Assembly (NCBI GenBank): GCA_029959085.1
Contig: JARWIR010000039.1
Location: forward strand, 6,014,001-6,078,000
Direction: 5' to 3'
Origin: Nemophila menziesii
Taxonomy: Eukaryota > Streptophyta > Magnoliopsida > Boraginales > Hydrophyllaceae
Length of the DNA stretch: 64,000 bases
In this document: positions 38,721 through 52,763 of the stretch, in pieces
How positions within the stretch are numbered: the first letter of the stretch is position 1
Layout: the number at the start of each line of letters is the position of its first letter
Notes under the pieces: model-generated
What the model was told of the DNA's origin: nothing
The model's input: only the letters and a program-made list of their open reading frames with translations
Database searches by the model: none
Made by a program: the position numbers and the translations under genes

Positions 38721-39605
38721 AAATGTTATTTTTTATTATATTAATATATATCCAAATATTTTTAGGTATGTGGTTCATGATTTTTAATTATTGTACATAT
38801 TATTTTATGCTTATATAACATTTCTTGTATTTAGCTTGCATATATTTTTTTTGAAAATTAATTCAAATTTTATTATGTGTGGTTCAAGATTCAAGGTTTT
38901 CCTTTTATGAGTCATGGAAAAGGAAAACTTTTTTTTTATTAATAGGGTATCAAACCCAGATCCCCTATGTAAGCCTTTAAAATAAGTTTTCCTCTAGTGA
39001 CGGGCATCGAACCTAAGTCTTCTAGGTGAATGTTTTAGAATATTGTGTATGGTGTGTATGGAGTGGGATTAGAGTCAATTAAGTTTTATTGTATTAGTAA
39101 AAAGTAATTATTATAATTATTGTAATTAATGTAATTTAGTAAATCAAGGGTTCAAATTTGATCATGATTGTCTTTTAAGTAGAGGAAACATGTCGATTAA
39201 ATAAGTTTATTTAATAATATATATATATATAGTTGTAAAAGATAAATAATTTTAAAAGTCACAAACACAATAAAAAAATACATAAAAAATAGAACATAAA
39301 TGTATCAAAAATCTTTCAACATTAAAATAATGAAGTTGTTATCTTTTTTAAATATAATTATATCGTCCAATTAATTATAATTTTTTTGACGAAAAAATAA
39401 TTATTATATGAGAATAATTATAGATGTTAATTTTTTTTTTGAAATAAAAAAATTGGATAATTACCAATTAATTATAAATCCTCTTACTATAGATGTTAGT
39501 TTAACTATTACCCTTAACGTTATTATAATTATTTCTTTTTTATTCTTATTATATAATATTCATAATATATTATTTATTTATTTTATTTTTGTTTTATTAC
39601 AAAAT

Positions 39606-39765
39606 GTGACAACCACCACCTCATACATTCTCCATCGACCACCATAACAACCACCCCACCGTTACCACAACAACCCACCACCCACCACCACAACCACCCA
39701 ACCCCTACTCCACCATTCCACAACCACCACCACCCCCACCCCAACCCACCACCCCTAATTTTTTA
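39606..39765. repeat. C-rich, nearly G-free CACCACC tract with a G-quadruplex motif, unit 7
   Basis: About 150 bases of CCACC/CAACC repeats with almost no G, set in very A+T-rich DNA. At 39733-39755 the C runs are 5, 4, 3 and 4 long, separated by 1, 2 and 4 bases, which is a G-quadruplex motif on the minus strand and an i-motif on the plus strand. A related tract lies at 59909-60060. A reading frame through it encodes only His/Pro/Thr-rich low-complexity sequence, so I do not call a gene. Confidence 0.8.
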
Positions 39766-41541
39766 TTAATTTTTGTATTGGTTCAATCATAAAAATATAT
39801 GTGTACCATTTTATAGGTAATATTTCGAAATCAGGAAGTATACTCAATGATTTGGAGTGTAGTTTTGCTGATTGTCTAAGTATAGTTAGAGATTAACTTA
39901 ATATACTCAATAATTTTTCATAATTACTAATTTCTCTAATCCATGATTTTCGTACTTAGTGATTTCGTAATCATTGAATCACTAAGTACGCCTGGGTGGC
40001 TGTGTTGGTAGTCAGTGGATGGTGTTTAAAGATAAATATTATAAATACTTAATGGCTTTGTAGTCAATGAATCAATAAGTAGTCCCCGGGTGGTTGTGCC
40101 AACGTCGGTCGGTGGGTAGTGGTCGGAAATGAATAATGATAATACTCAGTTACTTAGTAGTGGTCCGAACTTATTATCACTTATAGTAAATTATTTGAAA
40201 AATAATCTAGCAAGATGTTTTTTATTGGGGATTAAAATTGCCTCAAAAACACACATTGTCAGTCACCCTTGATAGATCTATGTAAATTGTTTATTGTCAT
40301 TTTGAAATACTTGAACTGTAAAATTTGAGTTTGTTTATTTTAGGGGAATTTTTTTGCATATGTGTAACTGAAAGTATATATGTTTCTTGAACTAAAATTC
40401 GTATACTAATTATGTAATTAATTATTTAGTGCTATTATTCCACAAATGTAACAAAATTAAATATTTTTCACATTTGTAGATAAATTAATATTAATAAAAG
40501 AACAATCAAAATTATTTTATGTCCATGTTAAACTCACGGTAAGCCGTGTTTATTTGATTTCACACAAGAAATTAGACAAATAATATGTCTTGTTATAACT
40601 CTACATTAAATTTGTAAGCAATGAGTTTTTTTCGTTTTACACCTAATATATATGAGATTATCTGTCTTTCTTATAATTTATACAAAATATTTCATTGATG
40701 GGTTATCTTTAATTGGTTTCACACTACATATGTATGTGATAAGTTTTTTTAACATTTAGTTCGTTTATTTTTATATAATAAAGTAGTATACACCTAACTC
40801 TTCCTATTAAAATACAAAATCCCCACAAACCTCTCATAATTACCATTAATTTCTCATATTCTAGTTTAACATCACATTACCCTCCCTTTTTATTATTATA
40901 ATATTTGTAGAAGTATAATTAATTGTTTGGAAATGTCCTCAAGAACGGGTAATATCTAGTGCTTATATATTTCATATATAAACTCTTATTTAGTAGTGGT
41001 AGTAGTCGTAGTTATGATTGAGTATGAACCAAAAGTAAACTGATCCAAGCAAAGGCCAAAATAGAGGATTTTCTTTATTTAGGCCCAATATTGATCGGGT
41101 TTTAAGCTAACTATTTATAAGTTCTCCTTGCTTTACTTAAACCCACCTCAACTCGCTGTCACCCGACCTAATAAGTTATAAAAATATGTACAATCTAAAA
41201 CTTAACTCTCAGTTTCATTTAATATTTCTCTCCAACAATATTAATTTATTATATTTTTATATACTAAAATAACTAATTACGATTCACTACTATTACACCA
41301 AAATAATATAATAAATTTTTTGTTTAAAACATCATTCTTTTAATAAAGTTTTATACCATATTTATGTATATGTTTAAGTATTTAAAATATTTATATAGAT
41401 CTATTTATTTATATTATTGATCTTGCAAAATTTTATATTATATATTTATTATTTTATTATATATGAAAAGATAGGTATATTGTTTTTGAAAATATATTTA
41501 TGTATTTTTTTTAAAATTTGCAAATATGTATCTTTTCACAT

Positions 41542-41552
<11 letters not shown>

Positions 41553-41593
<41 letters not shown>
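41553..41593. repeat. (TA)20 microsatellite, unit 7 tail
   Basis: A TA run after 'cacatacacacacacaca', at the standard tail position. Confidence 0.95.
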
Positions 41594-41598
<5 letters not shown>

Positions 41599-43284
41599 TT
41601 TCATTAATTTATTATATAAAGACATAAATATATTTATCAGACATATTTATATATAATAAATAGATTTATATTTTTTTTAATTTGATTTGTGTATGAAATC
41701 TTTTTTTTATTTTGGTTGGTATATTATTGTCTTAAAAATAAGTCTTAAAAATATGTGTATGTAGGTACAATTTATTAAATGGCAGTGAATAAAAATTTCT
41801 AAATAGAAAGTAAGAAACAATTAATGAATCAATCAACACAAACATGTATATATTTACATTTAAATTTTATGGAATGTACATGTAACTTCACAAATTTTAT
41901 CATATTTCAAACCAACATGTGTATTATATTTGAATTAAGTTTCATTAAAAGTTAATAAATAACAATGTAAATATGCCTTTCATATTTGTAGTGACTATTA
42001 TGGTGTATTCATTAGAAACTCTATAAGATTCTTATGGATTTTAGAAACTCTATAGGATTTGTAGACTCATTGGTTTGTTTTATGTTTTTAATCTTGTACA
42101 AAATTTGACTAATTTTACAATATCATGTATAAAAATTTTCAAATTATATTAATACTTAAAGGAATCAGTAATACTCATGTCTTATAAGGATAAAAATATG
42201 GGCTAAAAATTAAAAACATTATTATACACATTTGTACTTCTATTGAAAATATACTAACTTGTATTACACGCTAAGAGATTAGTTATGTCACAACTAATTA
42301 GTTTTTGATATATTTATATCATATTTATGATTGCTTACAGGCTTATAACATAGATAAATAAAGCTTATTATTTTATTATTTGTGACAATTAATTTAGGTA
42401 ATTTAGAATAAGGTTAATTACACAATGTATATGAAAATAACACAAAATTTATATTATCTGTGATCCAGTGGCATTGTTTGACTCTACCCTAATATACCAT
42501 ATACTTAATAGAACATCTAAATACAAAAAAAAATTAGTGGTTTTGACTTAGATATACATGTGCTATCTCAATTATTTACTCGCTCATTATAATTATGGAT
42601 ATGTCACATGCATGGTGTAGATTTTTATGATATTCATTTCAGACACAGCTATTTGCATACGGTATTAATATTTTACAAAACAAAATTAAGAGAATTAATT
42701 CTTTAGCGGGTATACAAAGATCTCCCATCCTTCATGATTTTGTAGAATCCATTTTTGGAGCACCTACAATTCATTTTTTCCGCAACAATAACCATTTTAT
42801 CAAACATAACCATAATATCATTGACAAAACTTTAAAAACCTGGATAGAAAACGTGTCAGACAATAATTTAACAATCTTGTAACAATGAATAAGAGGGTGT
42901 GTCTTTAGTTGTCACCTTTCGTTTTGTTCTCACTACACCAACAATCAAGGATTGAAGTTACAGCCTTTTTAGTAGAATTAATTTATTTTATATGATTTTC
43001 ATAGTGTTGTCGACTTTATTTTATTTTATGTTCATCCCCCTAAAATGCCATAATGTTACATTTTTCAACATCCCATATAATAAAAGTTGTGGCCAACACT
43101 ACATTTCTAGTTTATCCAACTATTTCCCTACTAACTATAATATACAAATACAAAATTAAACCCAAAATTTCTTTTGATTTAATCACAGTATATTACTATA
43201 TATTATTAGGAAATGTTCTACAATTTTCAATGTTATTAAACAATTAGTCTACATGACTATATATTTACTTAGAAAATAATTGTA

Positions 43285-43443
43285 TCTAATATTGGACCGT
43301 CTAATACCAATTATATTATGAGACATACCCAATATTTATGTCATTCAAAAACTAATTAAGTAACTACCTAGTTAACCTATGATATTTGTTTTATCAATAT
43401 AATAAATTGTTAAGCTGTTAATATTGGACAATCCAATATAAGA
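43285..43443. repeat. 159-bp inverted-repeat (MITE-like) block, unit 8 copy
   Basis: The ends tctaatattggaccgtctaa and aatattggacaatccaatat are imperfect reverse complements. Length and internal text agree with the copies at 28387 and 55235. Confidence 0.5.
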
Positions 43444-44265
43444 TGGAAGGCTTACCCTATTAACTCTGAGTATATGTTTTCTGAATATGCTGCCAACTTT
43501 AAAGTAATGATGATAACTATTGGTAAAATGTTAGACACGTTCAACACCATTAGATAGCCATTTAAATCTAGTTTACGTGACCTTAAACATGATTCAATTA
43601 AAAGTTAGCGAGAAATCTATGGACTTTTCTCTAAGATGACTAAAGCTATCAAGCTTTTGTAAAAAAAACCGTGGGCCAAGAATTTTACTAGGTTGAAACC
43701 ATATTGGCCCTAGAAAGAGAGCTACAAAAATTACACAATAAATTAGCTTTTGCACTCGTTATGATAAAAATATGATTGAAGACAATCAAATTTTTGTAAG
43801 ACTTTAAGTTTTTATTTATTAAATTTTATTCTTCAAATATGAGTATGATTAACTATATATTGTTAATGAAATACTCTCTTCATTAGTTTTGGACGATCTC
43901 TTATGAACCCTAGAATTATGAATTGAGGCTTTTTATATGAATTTAGGGTTTTTGCTTGATTAATATTTATTCATACCTATTTTTTATTATCTTGTATATG
44001 GTTTTTTTCATTATAAAGTCCACATAATTTATTAGCCCTAGTTTATGAATTACACCATGGAGGAGAATTTTTAAGGTGAAAGTAGATATTATAGGTGTTT
44101 ATTTCTAATCAAATAAAAAGAATATAGAAATTTACATAGACGTTAAAAGAGTTAAATTCATGAGTGCCTTATTATTATGTAGGAATATACATGCGAGGTT
44201 TAGGTGCCTTCTAGAGTCACGATTAATATAAATAGTTAAGTAGAGGCTTAGGTGGAATCTAGATA

Positions 44266-44330
44266 CCCGATTAATATGAATAGTAAACATAGTCTTATTC
44301 CCGATTATTGTGAATAGTAAACATTGTCTT
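44266..44330 (+). repeat. 35-base tandem duplication shared by units 8 and 9
   Basis: Two copies of 'cccgattaatatgaatagta' plus 'aacatagtctt', at 44266 and 44301. Unit 9 has the same pair at 56278 and 56312; units 3, 4 and 7 have a single copy. It marks a common ancestor of units 8 and 9. Confidence 0.8.
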
Positions 44331-44573
44331 CAACTTTCAGTCTTATTAATTAATGAAACCGAAACCTATATATATTATTTTGTTACTTAACATTTCATTC
44401 AACGTCATTAAACACAAACTATAAGTCTTACAATACCTATGAAGGTGATAAAATATTTACTTTACTACTTGGAATGATCAATAAAATTTTGTGGGTAGTT
44501 ACTCTCTTGGGTGCATAAATCACCTTACTTAGGGGGATACCATGTTTTTTAGCATCATTTTAGTGGATTGCAT

Positions 44574-46055
44574 TAAAGGTTAAGGTAATGGTTAATGTTA
44601 ATGTTAATTTTAAAGCTTAAGGTTTATGGTTTAAGTTTTAAGGTGTAAAGTTCAAGGTTCAAGGTTCAGGGTTAAGGTTGAAAAATTTAAGATGAAGGTG
44701 AAGGTGAATTTTAAGGTTAAGATTTAAGATTAAGGTTAAAGTTAAGTTTATGGTTTAAGTGTTAAGGTATAATACTTATGGTTTAAGGAATATGGTTAAA
44801 GTTAAGGTTAAGGTCATAGTGAAAGCAAAGCCCTATGTTATAGTTAAGGTTTACGTCTAAGTTTTACGGTTTAAGGTATGGGATTTGAGGTTAGGTTTAA
44901 GTTTAAGGTTTAGATTGAGCATAAGGATAATATTTAGTTTAAGGTAAATATTAGGGGCCATATTAAGGTTAAGGTTGAGGTTAATATTGGTGTAAAAGTT
45001 AAGGTTAAGATTAGGGTTAAGATTAAGGTTAATGATAAAGTCAATGCAAAGTAAAATTTTAAGTTTAAGTTTAAGGGTACGGTTAAGGTTATCGGTAATT
45101 TTAATGTTAGGTTAAAGTTAAGAATAAGGTTACTAATCTCTCTAAGGTTAATAGTTAAGGGGTTGATGTTAAGGTGGGTTAAGGAGTAAAGAGAATTAGT
45201 TAAGGTTAATGTTAAGACTAAGGTTAAGTTTAAGGTTAATTATAAGGTTCAATTTAATGTTAAGGTTAAGTTAAAATTAACGTTAATGATAAGTTTAATA
45301 TTACGGTTAAGGTTAAGGCTATGACTAAGGCTATGTATATATCTAGGGATAAGTATACAACTAAGGTAAAGACAAATGTTTAGGCTAAGGCGAAGGAAAA
45401 TTCTAAAGAAAAAGCTAAGTAAAAGGTTAAGGCTAGGGCAAATGATATTATTAATGCTAAGGCTAAGACTAAGGCTAATGTTAAGGTTAAGTTCATGGTT
45501 AAGGTTAAGTTCATGGTTAAGGTTAACTTTAAGGTTATGGTCAAGGTTAGGTTTACAGTTAATATTAAGGTTAAAGGTTAAGGTTAAAGTTTAAATTTTG
45601 GGTTATGGTAAAGGATAAGGTTATGTCTAAGGGTTAACTTTAAGGTACAGGTCAAGTCTAAGGTAAGTTGAAGTTTAAGTTTCAGGTTATAAAGATTTAA
45701 GGTTAGAGGTCGGATATAATCGTGATTAAACTTTATTTTGTTAAGGTTAGAATTAAGGTTCAAACCTTACAGGATAAGGTTAAAAGCTTTATATTTGAGG
45801 TCGGATATCAGCATAGTAAATTTTTATCTAGTTCAAATTAGAATTGAGGTTTAAACCTTAAGGGTGAGTATATGGTTAGGGTTAGTGTAAAGGTTAAAAT
45901 AAAGGTTAAGTTTAAGGTTATGATGAATGTTAATTTTTAAGTTTAAAGTTCTAGATTTAAGATAAAGTTCATGGTTTAGTGTTACGTTTAACCGTATGGT
46001 TAAGATTAAAGCTTACATGTAAGTTTAAGGTTAAGGTTAAAGTTTAGGTTAACGT
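44574..46055 (+). repeat. Telomere-like TTAAGG tract, unit 8 first part
   Basis: Degenerate GGTTAA hexamers with landmarks 'gaaagcaaagccctatgtta' (44820) and 'atcgtgattaaactttattt' (45719). The 'aaggcta' sub-block appears near 45385-45480. Its 5' portion is closest to unit 9 (both read 'gtaatggttaatgttaatgt' near the start). Confidence 0.85.
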
Positions 46056-47341
46056 GATTTTTTATTATTTTAACACATATCCAAATATTTTTAAGTGTGT
46101 GGTTCATGATCTTTGATTTCTTGTACATAGTATTTTATGCTTATAAAAGATTTGTAGGATTTAGCTTGCACGCATTTTTTTATAAAATTAATTCGATTTT
46201 CATTGTTCATGGTTCAAGATTCAAGGTTCTTCATTTATAGGTAATGAAAAAGGGTAAGCTTTTGTTCTGTTTATAGGCAAGAGAACCCAAATCCCCTATG
46301 TGAGCCTTTAAAATAAGCTTTGTTCCATTTAAAGTATCAAACCTAAGTCCCCTGGTTAAAATAGAATATTGTGTATAGCATGTATGGAGTGAGATAAGAG
46401 ACAATTAAGTTTTTTTTTATTTGTAAAAAACAATTATTACAATAGTGCGAATAAGTAAATTAATTGTTCAAAAACGATCGTGTTCGTCTTTTATGTAGAG
46501 TTGACGTGTCATTTTTAAAAGTTTATTTAATAATATATATGTAGTGGTAAAAGATAAATAATTTTAACGGTCACAAACTCAATAACAATATACATAAAAA
46601 TTTGAATGTAAATGTATCAAAAAATTCTTGAAATATTAAAATAATAACGTCGTTACCTTTTTTAATATGCTTATATCGTCTAAAAAAGTATAATGGGTTT
46701 GACGATTGGTAATAATTATAAATTTTTTTTATTTAAAACAAAAAAATATTTGCAAAAATAATAAATTAAATCTAGTGAGTGAATTTAGGAAGTGTAGACG
46801 AACTTGATAATCGTTGTTTATGTAGAGGATGTGAATTGTTTAAAAAAATGCTTTATAATGTAGATTCACAACCTTTGGACACATGTTATATAATATTGAT
46901 ATATACGGTTTAAAAATTTTTCATACTATATTAACATTTATTATGTCCATAAAAAGATATATAAAAAGAATTTTTTTGTATTAAATTATTTGCTTAATAT
47001 ATATAAATATATTATATGGCTCTAAAATTAAATCAAATTAAAATATTCATTCACATTATAGGTATATATTTAGTAAAAACTTAAAAATAAAATTGTAATT
47101 ATATATTTGATAGAATACATAAGTAAGTAGATGCTGATAATTAGATAGCACAAACAAACACATTAGTTTTATGGGATTATAACTATAATAGTACGATTTT
47201 TATTGGATTTTAATTTATATATTTGGCATAAATATAATATATAATTAAATTATAGTGGGTCCATAATATTAGTTATAAATTTTCTTGAGAGATCCCAACC
47301 ATGGAAGATAAAGGGATAAACTAAGCCACCTTTTATGTATA

Positions 47342-47675
47342 GAGACTAAGGCTAAGGATAGGGATAGGGATGAGTCTTCATTTTATTAAGGTTAGAGTAA
47401 AGATTTAAAACCTAAAGGATAGGGTTAGGGTTATTGTTAAGGTGATAAGATTTAAGGTTTAAGGTCATATATCAACACAATAATTTTTCATCTGGTTAAG
47501 ATTATAATTGAGGTTTAAATAGTTTTAGGGTAGAGGTTAAAATTAAGTTTAATGTTTAAGATTATGATATAGTTATGTATCAACATTCAAGTTTAAATTT
47601 CAAGATTTAAGGTAAAGTATACGATTTAGTATTAATTTAAAGTGTATGGTTAAAGTTATGGATTAATTAATGGTA
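47342..47675 (+). repeat. Telomere-like TTAAGG tract fragment, unit 8 internal fusion
   Basis: It starts abruptly inside 'tatgtatagagact' with 'aaggctaaggatagggatag', the same text as 57370 in unit 9, and follows that unit closely to about 47915. It marks a fusion between non-equivalent blocks. Confidence 0.8.
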
Positions 47676-48795
47676 AACGTTATTTTTTATTATATTAACA
47701 TATATCCCAATAATTTTAATATTATGGTCTATAATTTTTAATTTCTTGTACACATTTGGTTAATGCTTATGACACATTTTTGTATTTAGCTTTCATGATT
47801 TTTTTTTAATTTAAATTTTATTGTTCTTGGTTTAAGACTGTTGTTCACGTTTTATGGGTTATGAAAAAGGAAACGTGTGTTGTATTAAACAAACCAAGAT
47901 TTCCTATGTTTTGTATCATTAACATCTTCATCATAATCAAATTATTGTAACACTTTAACTTTTATATATCAAATTTTATTTTGAGTTACGATTATTCTTA
48001 ACTTTATATTATTCATAACATACTCTCTTCATTATCTTATGACGATTTCTTATTAACTCGAGAATTATGAATTGAGGCTTTTTGTATGAATTTAGAGTAT
48101 TTCTTAATTGATATTTATTTATACGTATTTTATAATATCTCATAAAAAGCGGTTTTTACTATAAAGACCATGTAATTTATTAGCCCTAGTTTATGAGTTA
48201 CACCCGGGAAGGGTATTAAAAGGTGGAACAATATATTAGAGGTGTTTATTTCTAATATAATAAAAATAATATAGAAATTTACATAGCCGTTAAAAAGGTT
48301 AAATTCACTGGTGTCTAATAAATATATAGGAATATACGAGAGAGGTTAAGTGCCTTCTAGAGTCACAATTAATGAGAATAGTAAACATCGCTCTTATTTG
48401 AATTAATAAGAAGCTTAGGTTGAATCGAGATTCCCGGATAATGTGATTAGTAAACATCATCTAATTCTCTTAAGCCTAAATTTTAATTCTTTGGTGAATT
48501 GGATCATCCCGGGCTAGTTTCCTACCTATGTTCGTCCCTATATTTGAATTTTATTCTTTTTAATTCTTCATTATCAAAACAACAACCAATATATATTATA
48601 TTATTATACAATATTCTATTCAACGTCATTAAACACACAATATAAGTTTTACAATCCCTATGGAGATGATAAAAGTTTTACTCTACTACTTGGAATGATC
48701 CATACAATTTTGTGAGGAGTTTCTCTCTTGGGTGTGCAAATCACCTCAAACATAGGGGGATGCCCATTTTATTTGCATATTTGACGTGAATTGCA

Positions 48796-49676
48796 TTAAA
48801 GGTTAAGTTAATGCTTAAAGTTAAGGTTAAGGTTAAGGTTAAGGTTAATGTTTAAGATTTATGATTTAAGTTTTAAGGTTTAAGGTTCAAGGTTCAAGGT
48901 TCAAGGTTTAAAAACATAAGATGCGTGTGGAGTTAAAGGTTAAGGTTAATGTTAATGTGAAGGTTTCAGGTTTAGGTTATGTTTAAGTTTAAGTTTAAGG
49001 TTTCAGGTGTAAGACTTTTATTTTAAGGGTTATGGTTAAAGATATGGTTAAGGGTATAGCGGAAGCAAACACTTAGTTGTATAGTTTAAGGTTCATGTTT
49101 AAGGTTTACCGTTTAAGTTATAAGATTTAAGGTTAATGTTAAGTTTAAGGTTAACATTAAGGTTCAGGTAAAGGTTATGGTGAACGTGAAAGCAAACACT
49201 AATTTTTTTGGTTTAAGGTTTACGGTTTAAGGTATAAGATTTAAGGTTAAGATTAAGTTTAAGGTTAAGATTAAGGTTTAGGTTAAGGTTAAGGATACGA
49301 TTAAGGTTAAGGTAATTGTTAGGTAAAGGTTAAGGATAAGGTTAAGGTTGGGGTTAAAGTTAAGGTTAAAATTAAGGTTAATATTAAAGTCATGGAAAAG
49401 TAAAACTTTAGATTTAGGTTTAAGGGTATGGTTAAGGTTATGGGTAAGGTTAATATTAGGTTAATGTTATGAATAAGGTCACTGATCTCTTTAAGGTTAA
49501 TACTGAAGGGGTTGATGCTAAGGTGGCTCAAGGAGTAAAGAGCATTAGTTAAGGTTAAAGTTAAGTTTAAGGTTAAGGTTGAGGTTAATTATAAGGTTCA
49601 TTTTCATGTTAAGGTTAACTTAAGATTAACGTTAACCGTATGGTTAAGGTCAAAGTTTACAAGTAAGGATAAGGTT
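48796..49676 (+). repeat. Telomere-like TTAAGG tract, unit 8 second part
   Basis: About 0.9 kb. It starts with clean GGTTAA hexamers, then three GGTTCAA heptamers (48883-48903), and ends with a truncated junction at about 49676 ('aggataaggttaagtgtgtgg') where the usual 'acatatccaaatat' block has lost its first bases. Confidence 0.85.
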
Positions 49677-50694
49677 AAGTGTGTGGTTCATGATTTTTGA
49701 TTCTTGTACATATTATTTTATGCTTAGATTTAGCTTGCAAGCAATTTTTATGAAATTAATTCAATTTTCATGGTTCCTGGTTCGAGATTCAAGGTTCTTC
49801 ATTTATAGGTAATGAAAAGGTAAGCTTTTGTTCTACTAATAGGCAAGCGAACCCAAATCCCCTTTGTGAGCCTTTAAAATAAGTTTTGTTCCATTTACGG
49901 TATCAAACATAAATCCCCAAGTTAAAATAGAATATTGTGTATAACGTGTATGGAGTGAGAAGAGATAGTTAAGTTTTCTTTTATTAGTAAAAAACAATTA
50001 TTACAATAGTGCGAATAAGTAGATTAATTGTTCACAAACTACCGTGTTCGTCTTTTATGTAGAGTTGACGTGTCATTTTAAAAAGTTTATTTTAGCATAT
50101 ATATGTAGTGGTAAAAGATAAATAACTTTAAATGTCACAAACTCAATAACAATATACATAAAAAATTGAATGTAAATGTATCAAAAAATTCTTGAAATAT
50201 TAAAATAATAACGCTGTTACCTGTTTTAATATGCAATTATATCGTCTAATAAATTATAATGGTTTTGACGAAAAAGTAATATGGTAATAATTATATAAAA
50301 AATATTTATTTGAAATAATAAGATATTTGAAAAAATAAGAAATTAAATGCAGTGAGTGAATTTAGGGAGTGTAGACGGTCCTGATAATCGTTCATGTAGA
50401 AGATGTGAACTGTTTAAAAAAATGCTTTATAATGTAAATTCACAACCTTTGTCAACACATGTTATATAATATTGATATATATGGTCTAAAAATTTTGCAC
50501 ACTATATTAACATTTAATATGTCCATAAAAAAATATATAAAAAGATATTTTTGTATTCAATTATTTACTTAATATATATATATATATATAAATATATATT
50601 ATGGCTTTAATATTGAATCAAATTGAAGATATTAATTCACATTTAAGTTATGTATTTATGGGATTATAACTATAATAGTACAATTTTTATTAGA

Positions 50695-50725
<31 letters not shown>

Positions 50726-51213
50726 TTGGCATAAATATAATATATAATTAAATTATAGTGGGTCCTATAATATTAGTTATATATTTTTTGGAGCAATCTC
50801 AACCATCGAAGATAAGGGGATAAACTAATCCATCTTTTATATATGTTAAAGACGGCTCTAAACCAATCACACCCGTGTCTTTTATATATTTATATTTATT
50901 ATATTTGATTAACAACTTTTATATATATTGTTATATTAATCAAAATTGATGATTTTTGAAATCCGGAAGCTTCTTGTTCATTACCTTTTTAGCCATCTCC
51001 TCACATATAAATATATGCTATTCATTAATATTTTTGCATCAACACAACAACTATTTCTAAACATTTACCTAACAATATATATTATGAAAAAATACACCAT
51101 ATACATCCCCTTTCGTAAAACACTTATAAAAATCGATCTAGCTTTAAATTTTAACTATCATGTTTATTCTAATCTTCTAGGAAACATAAATGATTACAAT
51201 CCAATCGTGACCA

Positions 51214-51275
51214 TGTCAATTCATCACAAAATATATCTCCTAAAGATAAGTGATTGTGATGCATTGTCTTGTCGC
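51214..51275 (+). other. Degraded hairpin, unit 8 copy
   Basis: This is the counterpart of the hairpins at 15235 and 32926. The inner pairs (tcatcaca / tgtgatg) remain but the outer stem has several mismatches. One base is also lost just upstream, which opens a 111-codon frame from 50946; as the frame is closed in units 3 and 6, I treat it as accidental. Confidence 0.5.
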
Positions 51276-52763
51276 CCATGAATATTGGTAGAATTTTTTG
51301 ATATCTAATAAAACATTACTACACTTTTAACGTATTCGAAATTTATAGATAAGATCTTTGTCAATGGGTCTTGAAGAGATATTTTCATATATCATATTTA
51401 TAATATATATGTACTTAAAGACACATTAATCACATTTACCACCTAGAATATCTAAACCACCTCTCAAAATACTCTTCTCCTCCAACCTACTAAACCATGC
51501 AGACTATTTTCTAATGGTAGATCAATCTCTCCATGGTAGATTGGAGTTTGAATAGTTGAGTTTGAAATAACAGATCTAACTATCGAGGCAAATTTTTTTA
51601 TGAGGTTTTGTTGTTCATGATTATTTGGTTTGCTTTTTTTCTTAGAGTAACATTCAACATAGATATATAACATTCAACATAATTATTTAATTTTATTTCT
51701 TTAAATATTGTATAAATTTTTACATATATTTTTTTCTTATAAGTATAATAGATTTATTTATTTATTATTAATTTTTTTATTGGTTCAATCATAAAAATAA
51801 ATGTGTGCCATTTTTTAGGTAATATTTAGAAATCACGGAGTATACTCAATGATTTGGAGTGTAGTTTTTCGAATTGTTTAAGTATAGTTAGAGATTAACT
51901 GAATATACTCAACGAATTTTCATAATTAGTGATTTCTCTAATCTACGATTTTTGTACTTAGTGATTTCGTACTCATTGAATCACTAAGTACGCCTGGGTC
52001 GCTGTGTTGGTGGTCGTTGGATGGTGTTTAAAGATAAATATCATAAATACTCAATGACTTTGTATTTAATGAAACAAAGAGTACTCCCTGGGTGGCGGTG
52101 CGAGCGGTAGTCGGTTGGTAGTGGTTGGAGATGAATAATACTAATACTCAATTACTCAGTGGTGGTACGTACTTATTATCACTTGTAGTAAATTATTTGG
52201 AAAATCATCTAGCAAGATGTTTTTTATTGGCGATTAAATTGGTCTCAAAAACACCCATGTCAGTGACCCTTGATAGATCTATGTAAATTGTTTATTATCA
52301 TTTTGAAATACTTGAAATGTGAAAATTGAGTTTCTTTATTTTAGGGCAATTTTTTTACACATGTGTAACTGTAAGTATATATGTTTCTGAACAAAAATTC
52401 GCATATTATTAATGTAACTTATAATTAAGTGCTATTATACCACAAATGTCACAAAACCAAATATTTTTCACATTTGTAGATAAATTGATTTGAATAAAAG
52501 AACAAGAAAAGTTATTTTATGTCCAAGTTAAACTCACGGAAAGACATGTTTTTTTGATTTCACACAAGAAATTAGACAAATGATATGTCTTGTTATAACT
52601 CTACATTAAGTTTGTAAACGATGAGTTTTTTTTTGTTTCACACCTAATATATATGAGATTAGATGTCTTTCTTTCAATTTATACAAGATAATTCATTGAT
52701 GGGTTGTCTTGAATTGGGTTCACACTACATATGTATGCGACACTTTTTTTTAATATTTAGTTC

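Larger units (their letters stand above)
34783..41762 (+). repeat. Macrosatellite unit 7, near complete (6.98 kb)
   Basis: Blocks in standard order: start block (34783), inverted-repeat block (about 35895-36065), 'tatgacgatttctta' (36520), TTAAGG tract (37285-38720), tRNA-like boxes (about 39000), a C-rich tract (39606-39765), the 'tactcaatga' block (39840), the TATA-rich block (40765) and (TA)n (41553-41593). The hairpin block is replaced by the C-rich tract and its flanks. No gene is seen. Confidence 0.8.

Noticed and set aside
50946..51281. 111-codon frame in unit 8
   Set aside because: It is open only because of a one-base loss relative to units 3 and 6, where the same region has stops.
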